Positions 44,594 to 51,680 of a stretch of DNA of 53,982 bases are shown one piece after another. Source of the stretch: Pseudomonadota bacterium (GTDB lineage: Bacteria; Pseudomonadota; Gammaproteobacteria; Burkholderiales; Casimicrobiaceae); contig JAFEDG010000148.1 in assembly GCA_018241745.1 (NCBI GenBank), positions 1-53,982 of the forward strand, in the 5' to 3' direction. Positions within the stretch are counted from its first letter, which is position 1. The number at the start of each line of letters is the position of its first letter. A model generated the notes under the pieces. The model was given only the letters and a program-made list of their open reading frames with translations. It was not told the DNA's origin and made no database searches. The translations under genes were made by a program, and so were the position numbers.

Positions 44594-44618
44594 GGGCCGG
44601 CGCGTCTCGAGCCGGCCC
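44594..44618 (-). terminator. Hairpin downstream of fadL
   Basis: On the minus strand, GGGCCGGC and GCCGGCCC (44618-44611 with 44601-44594, nine-base loop) lie 16 bases after the fadL stop and are followed by GGGCATTTCG. It is a reasonable intrinsic terminator despite a short T-run. A second GC hairpin (GGCGC/GCGCC near 44545) lies further on before the next gene. Confidence 0.5.
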
Positions 44619-44633
44619 GTCAGGCGATTGCGA

Positions 44634-46046
44634 TCAGAACGAATACACGAGCTGCCCGGACACGACCAGCACGCTGAAGTTGAAGTGGCCGTCGACGAGG
44701 CCATAGCTCGGCGTGCTGCCCGCGTTCTGGTAGATGTCCGCGTTCTTGACCCAGATGTACGCCGCGCCGAAATCGAATGCGAGGTTCTGCGCGAGGTTCC
44801 AGCGCGCGCCGCCGGCGAGCCAGTAGCGGTCCTGGTCCGGCAGTCGCACCGTGCGATCGGTGTCGTTGACGGGCGTCTGGTCGTAGGCGACGCCCATGCG
44901 GAACTTCCACGCGTCGTTGTACTTGTAGTTGGCGCCGACCGACACCCGCCACGCATCGTCGAAATTCTCCGGCGTCGACTGCAGCACCGTGCCCGTCGAG
45001 CGCGTGAACGTCAGGTCCTTGAACTTGGACCATTGCGTCCACTGCACGTCGCCCATGATGTCCCAGCGGTCGTTCAGCGACGAGAACACCGACGCGTTGA
45101 CGATGGCCGGCAGCGTGATCTTCGACGTGACCCCGCTGTTGTACAGCGCGGTACTGTTGATCGTGCTCGTGAGCAGGCCCACGACCGGCGTGAGGTCCGG
45201 CGACACGCTGACCGACGGGTTGTCGAAGCTCGCGTTGCCGCTGACCGTGTAATCGATCTGCGACCGGTACGCGAGGCCGAGCCGCGTGGCAGGCGTCACG
45301 TGCCACATCGCGCCGATGTTCCAGCCCCACGCGCTGTCGCTGCCGTCGATATTGGCGCTCGAGTCCAGGCCCGGCGTGGCGCCGATGATCGACGGCACCA
45401 GCGAGGCCGGGATCAGCCCTTGCGCGGCGGCGGACCCCGCAGCCTGCGCGATGGCGCCCGAGTAGTTGACCTTGCTCGTGAACGTGGCGTCGATCTTCTG
45501 CCAGCTGACGCCCGCGCCGATCGAGAACTGGTCGTTGACCTTCCACGACACGGCGGGGTTGACGTTGTACGTCTTCACGTCCGACTTGACGCCCTGGTAG
45601 CGGCCCAGCCAGTCGCCGTCGTACTCGGTGACGAGGCCGAACGGCGCGTTGATGCCGAGGCCGAACGACCACTGCTCGGTCAGCGGCACCGCGACGTACA
45701 GGTTGGGCAGCACGTTGGTGCTGCCCGCGTCGCCACCGGTGCCGCCCAGCGGCTGGAACGCTGCCGGCTGCGACCCGCTGTCCTGGAACTTGATCGACGG
45801 CGTGATCAGGTGGACGCCCACGACGATCTGCGGGCGCTTGAACTCGGACAGCGCCGCGGGGTTCTGCCACATCGCGGATGCGTCGTCCGCGGATGCGGCA
45901 CCCGAGGCAAATGCGTTGCCGAGGCCGCTGGCGCTCTGCTCCTGCAGCGCAAAGGCCGCACCCTGGCTTTCAGTGGCCGCGCCCGCGAGCGCCAACGCAG
46001 CAAGTGCGAGCACGACGGGACGTTTCTGGATCGTCGAGATTTTCAT
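44634..46046 (-). CDS. fadL: FadL-type outer-membrane long-chain fatty acid transporter
   Basis: A 470-residue outer-membrane protein. Signal peptide 1-29, then the FadL N-terminal hatch signature AAFALQEQSASGLGNAFASGAASADDASAMWQNPAAL, followed by a 14-strand barrel and a C-terminal Phe (LVYSF). FadL passes long-chain fatty acids or other hydrophobics across the outer membrane. The ATG has an AGGAAA site. The 169-base upstream gap carries a minus-strand TATAGT near 46150 and TTGACA near 46135 but no clearly spaced promoter. It sits between the fadD operon and the HAD-ECH/thiolase pair, so substrate entry and oxidation genes are together. Confidence 0.94.
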   Translation of the reverse strand: MKISTIQKRPVVLALAALALAGAATESQGAAFALQEQSASGLGNAFASGAASADDASAMWQNPAALSEFKRPQIVVGVHLITPSIKFQDSGSQPAAFQPLGGTGGDAGSTNVLPNLYVAVPLTEQWSFGLGINAPFGLVTEYDGDWLGRYQGVKSDVKTYNVNPAVSWKVNDQFSIGAGVSWQKIDATFTSKVNYSGAIAQAAGSAAAQGLIPASLVPSIIGATPGLDSSANIDGSDSAWGWNIGAMWHVTPATRLGLAYRSQIDYTVSGNASFDNPSVSVSPDLTPVVGLLTSTINSTALYNSGVTSKITLPAIVNASVFSSLNDRWDIMGDVQWTQWSKFKDLTFTRSTGTVLQSTPENFDDAWRVSVGANYKYNDAWKFRMGVAYDQTPVNDTDRTVRLPDQDRYWLAGGARWNLAQNLAFDFGAAYIWVKNADIYQNAGSTPSYGLVDGHFNFSVLVVSGQLVYSF

Positions 46047-46215
46047 GTAGTTTTCCTGGTTCAGTGGCGTTGTTGCATTGCGGCCGATCGGCGCGGGGCA
46101 GTTCGCATGGCCGCCATCCTGTGTGCGCACTGTCAAGTCGCGAACGACTATACACGCGCACCGGATGGCCATCATGACGCACTGCGGAAACCCCCTCCCC
46201 GGCGTCGGCCCCTCG

Positions 46216-46644
46216 TTATCCTGCGATGGGACGCGGGCGCCGATCGGTGCCCACGGCCACGTACGTCAGGCTTGCTTCGGTGACCTTGACCGTGATCAGG
46301 TCGCCCGGATTGCGTTGCGCGTACACCTCGACGTCGATCGTCACGGACGTGCGCCCCACGCGGACGACGCGCCCGAAGAAGCTGACGACGTCACCGACCA
46401 GCACGGGCTGCTTGAACGTGAACGAGTTGACAGCCACCGTCGCCACGCGCCCGCGCGCGTGCCGCGCCGCCACGACGCCGCCGGCGATGTCCACCTGCGC
46501 CATGATCCAGCCGCCGAAGATGTCGCCGTGCTGGTTGACGTCCGCCGGCATCGGCACGACGCGCAGGATGGGCTCGCCGGGCGGCAATACGACGTGCAGC
46601 GCGCTGGCGTCCGGCGCACCCGCGTCTCCGCCGTGCGCGCTCAT
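46216..46644 (-). CDS. Acyl-CoA thioesterase (hot-dog fold, YciA/BACH-like)
   Basis: A 142-residue hot-dog thioesterase: RVVPMPADVNQHGDIFGGWIMAQVDIAGG carries the catalytic Asp-type motif of the acyl-CoA hydrolase family (N-x-H-G-D-I-F-G-G-W), followed by VNSFTFKQPVLVGDVVSFFGRVVRVGRTSV and EVYAQR. It cleaves acyl-CoA to free acid and CoA, perhaps relieving CoA trapping. The ATG overlaps the fadD stop (ATGA), so it is coupled to FadD, an apparent opposite-acting pair. It is the last gene of the fadE-fadI-fadB-fadD unit. Confidence 0.92.
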   Translation of the reverse strand: MSAHGGDAGAPDASALHVVLPPGEPILRVVPMPADVNQHGDIFGGWIMAQVDIAGGVVAARHARGRVATVAVNSFTFKQPVLVGDVVSFFGRVVRVGRTSVTIDVEVYAQRNPGDLITVKVTEASLTYVAVGTDRRPRPIAG

Positions 46645-48317
46645 GCCGCCACCTTCGGGTGCTCGTCGCGAAGCTCGCGCCGCAGGATCTTCCCGACGTT
46701 CGACTTGGGCAGTTCCGCGCGGAACTCGACCAGCCTCGGCACCTTGTAACCCGTCAGGTTCCGGCGGCAATAGGCGAGGACGGAATCCTCGGTGAGGCCC
46801 GCGCCCTTCGGCACGATGTACAGCTTCACGACCTCGCCGGAGCGCGCGTCGGGCACGCCGACGGCCGCGCATTCCAGCACGTCCGGGTGCATCGCGACGA
46901 CACCTTCGATCTCGTTCGGGTACACGTTGAAGCCGGACACGAGGATCATGTCCTTCTTGCGGTCGATGATGCGGATGTAGCCGCGGTCGTCCTGGACGCC
47001 GATGTCGCCGGTGGCGAGAAAGCCGTCGGGCGTCATCACCAGCGCCGTCTCCTCCGGCTTGTTCCAGTAGCCGGCCATCACCTGCGGCCCGCGGATGCAG
47101 ATCTCGCCCGGCTCGCCGCGGGGGACGTCGTCGCCGCGGTCGTCGCGCAGCACGATGTCGGTGGACGGGATGGGAAGGCCGATCGACCCGTTGTAGGCCG
47201 GCAGGTTGAGCGGGTTTACCGTGGCGGCCGGCGATGTCTCGGTGAGGCCGTAGGCCTCGACCAGCGTGACGCCAGTGACGTCCTTCCAGCGCTTCGCCAC
47301 CGCTTCCTGCACGGCCATGCCGCCGCCCAGCGCCATGCGCAGGCTGGAGAAATCGAGCTTCGCGAAGTCGGGGTTGGCGAGCAGCGCGTTGAACAGCGTG
47401 TTGACGCCGGTGATCGCCGTGAAGCGGTGGTGGCGCATAGTGCGCACCAGCGCGCGGATGTCGCGTGCGTTGGCGATCAGCACGTTCTCGCCGCCGAGTG
47501 TCATGAACACGAGGCAGTTCGCCGTCAGCGAGAAGATGTGATACAGCGGCAGCGGCGTGATGATCACGTCGCGCTGCTCGGTGCCGAGGAACGGGCGCAG
47601 CCACGCACGCGCCTGCAGCAGGTTGGCGATCATGTTCCGGTGCAGCAGCACGGCGCCCTTCGCGACACCCGTCGTGCCGCCCGTGTACTGCAGGAACGCG
47701 ATGTCGTCGTGGCCGAGCGGCACGCGCGCGAGCGGCAGCTTGCGGCCTTCGCGCAGCGCGTCGCGGAAGCGGATGGCGCCGGGCAGCGAGAACGGCTGCA
47801 CCATCTTCTTCACGTGGCGGATCACGAAGTCGACGAGCACGCCCTTCACGCCGAGCATCTCGCCGATCGACGTCACGACGACGTGCTTCAGCGCCGTGCC
47901 GGTACGCGCCGTCTCGACAGTGTGCGCGAAGTTCTCGACGACGACGATCACCTCGGCGCCGGAGTCCTGCAGCTGGTACGCGAGCTCGCGCGACGTGTAC
48001 AGCGGGTTGACGTTGACGATCGTGCAGCCCGCACGCAGCGCGCCGAACAGCGCGACCGGGTACTGCAGGATGTTGGGCATCATCAGCGCGACGCGCGTAC
48101 CCTTGACGCAGCCTTTCGCCTGCAGCCACGCGCCGAACGCGGCCGACTGCGCGTCGAGGTCGCGGAAACTCAGCGAGCGGCCCATGCTCGTGAACGCCGG
48201 CCGCGTCGGGTAGTTGGCAAAGGTCGCCTCGAGCATGTCGCGCAGCGACGCATACTCGTCGATGTCGATTTCCGCCGGCACGCCGGGCGGATAGTGCTTG
48301 ACCCAGAATCGTTCCAC
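46641..48317 (-). CDS. fadD: Long-chain acyl-CoA synthetase
   Basis: A 558-residue ANL-superfamily enzyme that activates fatty acids through an acyl-adenylate. The P-loop-like motif is YTGGTTGVAKGA, followed by LVEAYGLTETSP, the adenylate/FACS motif DGFLATGDIGVQDDRGYIRIIDRKKD, and the C-terminal catalytic Lys in KSNVGKILRREL. The start is GTG at 48317, with GAGGAG five bases upstream, yielding MERFWVKHYPPGVPAEI, the usual FadD opening; the extra 28 upstream residues are low-complexity and rejected. It follows the fadB-like gene by 80 bases and overlaps the thioesterase gene. Confidence 0.95.
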   Translation of the reverse strand: MERFWVKHYPPGVPAEIDIDEYASLRDMLEATFANYPTRPAFTSMGRSLSFRDLDAQSAAFGAWLQAKGCVKGTRVALMMPNILQYPVALFGALRAGCTIVNVNPLYTSRELAYQLQDSGAEVIVVVENFAHTVETARTGTALKHVVVTSIGEMLGVKGVLVDFVIRHVKKMVQPFSLPGAIRFRDALREGRKLPLARVPLGHDDIAFLQYTGGTTGVAKGAVLLHRNMIANLLQARAWLRPFLGTEQRDVIITPLPLYHIFSLTANCLVFMTLGGENVLIANARDIRALVRTMRHHRFTAITGVNTLFNALLANPDFAKLDFSSLRMALGGGMAVQEAVAKRWKDVTGVTLVEAYGLTETSPAATVNPLNLPAYNGSIGLPIPSTDIVLRDDRGDDVPRGEPGEICIRGPQVMAGYWNKPEETALVMTPDGFLATGDIGVQDDRGYIRIIDRKKDMILVSGFNVYPNEIEGVVAMHPDVLECAAVGVPDARSGEVVKLYIVPKGAGLTEDSVLAYCRRNLTGYKVPRLVEFRAELPKSNVGKILRRELRDEHPKVAA

Positions 48318-48397
48318 GCTGCTCCTCGCCGATCCCGCTACCGGGGATTTCGCTGCTGCCGCTGGAAGCCGGCCCGATGCTAACACCGCACTGCTCA

Positions 48398-50365
48398 TCA
48401 CATCGCTGCCGGGGGCGCCCGTTGGGCGTCGTACAAAGGTCCGCCACGAAATGGTGCGAAGCCCGCGCCGAAGATCGCGCCCGCATCCACGAGATCCGCA
48501 TCGCCGACGATGCCATCCGCAAGCGCGCGGCGGGCTTCCGCCACCAGCGGGTCGACGAGTCGCGCCGCGAGGCCGTCCGGGACAGCGCCCGGGGCGTTCT
48601 TCTGCGGCTTGCCGTCGACCCAGCGATAAAAGCCTTCGCCAGTCTTGCGCCCGAGGTTGCCCGCGGCGACGAGGTCCATCAGCCGGCGTGGTGGCGCGCC
48701 GGTATCGCCGAGCAGCTTGCCGACCGCGACGCAGATGTCGAGGCCGACAGTGTCAGCGAGTTCGATTGGCCCCATCGGCATCCCGTAGGCGAGCGCGGCC
48801 TCATCGACGGTTTCGGGCGCGATGCCGTCGTCGACGGCGCGCATCGCCGCCATCAGGTAGGGCGCGAGCACGCGGTTGACCAGGAAGCCGGGCGCGCTCC
48901 TGACCGGCAGCGGCAGCTTGTCGATCTGGCGGACGAATGCCGCGCCGCGTGCCGCGAGATCCGGGTGTGTCGCAGACCCGGCCACGACCTCGACCAGCAT
49001 CATCTTCGCGACCGGGTTGAAGAAGTGCAGGCCGATGAGGCGCGCCGGGTCGGCGAGCCCGGACGCGATCTGCTCGAGCGGTATCGACGACGTGTTGGTC
49101 GCCAGCAGCGCGTCCGGCCGCGCGTGCTTCTCCAGCGTCGCGAACACCGCACGCTTGGCGTCGAGGTTCTCGAAGATCGCCTCGATGATCACGTCGGCGC
49201 GGGCAACGCCGTCGCCGGCCACGTCGGGGATCAAGCGGTCCGTCGCGTCGCGGATGCGGCGCGGATCCTTCAACCGGTCGGCGAAGAGCTTCAGCGCCCG
49301 TCCCATCGCCGGCGCCAGCCGCTCCGCATCCTGGTCCTGCAGCGTCACGGTCAAGCCGCGCAGCGCGCACCACGCCGCGATGTCGCCGCCCATCGTGCCG
49401 GCGCCGACGACATGGACGCGCGCCGCCCTGGCGCCGCTCTCCTTGCCGAGCGACTTCAGGCGCTCCTGCAGCCCGAACACACGGATCAGGTTGCCGGCAT
49501 ACGGTCCGGACATCAGCGTCGTGATCGCAGCCGGGTCGCCCGGCGGCGGCGCCAGCGCGTCGCCGTCGAAATGCGTGAACAACCGCAGGATGGCGTAGGG
49601 CGCCGGGTAATGCTCGCGGCGTGCGCGCCTGGCCACCTTCTTCTCCGCCTCGGCCGCAATGACACGACGCGCGAGCGGGTTGAGCGTCAGTGACAACGCC
49701 AACGGCAGCGAGCGCGGCGGCGGCAACGCCGCCAGCACGCCGCGCGCCGTGTTCTCCATGATGCGCACCGGCACCGCTTCGTCGACGAGGCCCATCCGCT
49801 TGGCCGCGCGCGCGTCGACCGTACGGCCCGACAGCAGCAGGTCGAGCGCGGCCGGCGCCCCGACGAGCCGCGGCAGCCGCTTGATGCCGCCCCAGCCCGG
49901 CAGGATGCCGAGCAACACCTCGGGCAGGCCGAGCCGCGTCGCCGGCTCGTCGATCGCCACGCGATAGCGGCACGCAAGCGCGAGCTCGAGGCCGCCACCG
50001 AGGCAGAAGCCCTTGATCAGCGCCAGCGTCGGGTAGCGCAGTGCGGCGACGCGGTCCATCGTCTGCGCACCGCGGCGAACGATCGCGAGCGCGTCCTCGG
50101 GTCCGCGCGCCGCGCGGAACTCGTCGACGTCGGCGCCCGCGATGAAGCCGCTCGCCTTGGCCGAGCGGATGACGACGCCCTTCGGCGGCGCCGCGTCGAG
50201 CGTGTCGAGCGCCGCGTTGAGGTCCGCCAGCGCGCGCGCCGACAGCGTGTTGACCGCCGCGCCGGGCACGTCGAACCACAGCGTGGCGATGCCGCTCGTG
50301 GCATCGCGCTCGATGCGCCAGCAGGACGGCTCGGCGTTCAGGGCCGGCGCGGACGATTCGTTCAT
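48398..50365 (-). CDS. fadJ: Fatty acid oxidation complex alpha subunit (ECH-HAD order)
   Basis: A 655-residue enzyme with the enoyl-CoA hydratase domain first (about 20-200; ASGFIAGADVDEF and KGFCLGGGLELALACRYRVA; GLPEVLLGILPGWGG), then the 3-hydroxyacyl-CoA dehydrogenase domains (from about 315: VHVVGAGTMGGDIAAWCALRG; ATNTSSIPLEQIA; GLHFFNPVAKMMLVEVV; GRKTGEGFYRW). It is shorter than E. coli FadB/FadJ (about 715-730). The gene lies one base after the fadI-like thiolase stop, so the two likely form an alpha/beta complex. FadB versus FadJ cannot be separated by eye; the fadI neighbour favours FadJ. Confidence 0.92.
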   Translation of the reverse strand: MNESSAPALNAEPSCWRIERDATSGIATLWFDVPGAAVNTLSARALADLNAALDTLDAAPPKGVVIRSAKASGFIAGADVDEFRAARGPEDALAIVRRGAQTMDRVAALRYPTLALIKGFCLGGGLELALACRYRVAIDEPATRLGLPEVLLGILPGWGGIKRLPRLVGAPAALDLLLSGRTVDARAAKRMGLVDEAVPVRIMENTARGVLAALPPPRSLPLALSLTLNPLARRVIAAEAEKKVARRARREHYPAPYAILRLFTHFDGDALAPPPGDPAAITTLMSGPYAGNLIRVFGLQERLKSLGKESGARAARVHVVGAGTMGGDIAAWCALRGLTVTLQDQDAERLAPAMGRALKLFADRLKDPRRIRDATDRLIPDVAGDGVARADVIIEAIFENLDAKRAVFATLEKHARPDALLATNTSSIPLEQIASGLADPARLIGLHFFNPVAKMMLVEVVAGSATHPDLAARGAAFVRQIDKLPLPVRSAPGFLVNRVLAPYLMAAMRAVDDGIAPETVDEAALAYGMPMGPIELADTVGLDICVAVGKLLGDTGAPPRRLMDLVAAGNLGRKTGEGFYRWVDGKPQKNAPGAVPDGLAARLVDPLVAEARRALADGIVGDADLVDAGAIFGAGFAPFRGGPLYDAQRAPPAAM

Positions 50366-50366
50366 G

Positions 50367-51671
50367 TCAGACGCGCTCCACGAGCATCGCGCCGCCCAGG
50401 CCGCCGCCGATGCAGATCGTCGCCATGCCGCGCTTGCCGCCGGTGCGCTCCAGCACGTTCAGCACGTGCAGCACGATGCGGGCGCCGGACGCCCCCACCG
50501 GGTGCCCCAGCGAGATCGCGCCGCCGTCGACGTTGAGCTTCGCCAGGTCCAGCGTGCCGAGCGCGTGGGGCAGGCCGAGCTCGTCACGGCAGAACGCGTC
50601 GTCCTGCCATGCGGCCAGGCAGCCCAGTACCTGCGCGGCAAACGCCTCGTTCAATTCCCACGCGTCGATGTCCGCAAGGCCCAGGCCCTGGCGCACGAGG
50701 ATCGGCGTCGTTGCGTATGTGGGACCCAACCCCATCTGCGCCGGATCGAGGCCGGCCCATTGCGTGTCGACGATGCGCCCGCGCGGCGTCAGCTTCCAGC
50801 GGTCGACCGCGCGCGCCGACGCGAGCACGACCCAGGCGGCGCCGTCGGTCACCTGCGAGCTGTTGCCGGCCGTCACGTTGCCGTACTTGCGGTCGAAAAA
50901 AGGCTTCAGCTTGGCGAGGTTCTGCGGCGTCGAGTCCTCACGCACGCCGTCATCTGCCGCGTACAGCTTGCCGGCCTGGTCGTACAGCGGCACGATCTCG
51001 CGCGCGAACACGCCGGCCTTCTGCGCGGCGAGCAGGCGCCGGTGGCTCTCCGCCGCGTACGCGTCCATTTGCGCGCGCGTGATGCCGAAGCGGTAGGCCA
51101 CGTTCTCCGCCGTCTGCCCCATCAGCAGGCCCACGATCGGGTCCGTGAGCCCCTTCATGAGCCCGATGACGGGCGCGAAGTACGACGGCCGCAGCTCCGT
51201 CAGCAGCGCCGCCTTGGCGCCGGCGCTCTTTGCCGCATACCAGCGCGACAGCCATTGCACCATCGCGTCGTCGAACAAGAGCGGCGCGCGGGACAATGCA
51301 TCGGTGCCGCCGGTGAGCATCAGCTCCGAGCGGCCTGACAGGATCTGCGCGATGCCCGAGTCGATCGCCTGCATGCCCGACGCGCAGTTGCGCATCACGG
51401 TCCAGCCCGGCACGCGGTTGCCGCAGCCCATCCGCAGCGCGGACACGCGGCCGATGTTCACCTCGTCGGGCGACGGGGCCGCGCAGCCGAGGATCACCTC
51501 GTCGAGGTCCGTGGGCGCGAACGGCATGCGCAACAGCAACGCGCGGCCCGCGTCGGTGGCGAGGTCCGACGCCGCAAACGGCCCGGGCCGGTTGCGCGAC
51601 TTGAGGAAGGGCGTGCGCGCCCCGTCCACGATGTAGACGGGCTCGCTCGCGAGGCGGTTGCTCGACGGCAT
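50367..51671 (-). CDS. fadI: Acetyl-CoA C-acyltransferase (FadI-type thiolase)
   Basis: A 434-residue thiolase, longer than the 390-residue FadA type because of an extended loop region (about 125-185), as in FadI. Catalytic Cys96 is in VMRNCASGMQA, His in GHPVGASGARI, and second Cys in TICIGGGLGG. NEAFAAQVLGC and TAGNSSQVTDGAAW complete the family set. It is the beta partner of the adjacent alpha subunit. It lies about 9 bases downstream of the fadE stop, so transcription with fadE is expected. Confidence 0.93.
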   Translation of the reverse strand: MPSSNRLASEPVYIVDGARTPFLKSRNRPGPFAASDLATDAGRALLLRMPFAPTDLDEVILGCAAPSPDEVNIGRVSALRMGCGNRVPGWTVMRNCASGMQAIDSGIAQILSGRSELMLTGGTDALSRAPLLFDDAMVQWLSRWYAAKSAGAKAALLTELRPSYFAPVIGLMKGLTDPIVGLLMGQTAENVAYRFGITRAQMDAYAAESHRRLLAAQKAGVFAREIVPLYDQAGKLYAADDGVREDSTPQNLAKLKPFFDRKYGNVTAGNSSQVTDGAAWVVLASARAVDRWKLTPRGRIVDTQWAGLDPAQMGLGPTYATTPILVRQGLGLADIDAWELNEAFAAQVLGCLAAWQDDAFCRDELGLPHALGTLDLAKLNVDGGAISLGHPVGASGARIVLHVLNVLERTGGKRGMATICIGGGLGGAMLVERV

Positions 51672-51680
51672 CGGCGGACG

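Noticed and set aside
42009..46283. A 1424-residue plus-strand open frame across the HAD-ECH enzyme and fadL
   Set aside because: It spans two clearly real minus-strand genes and their gap, and reads as Arg/Val/Asp/His shadow sequence.
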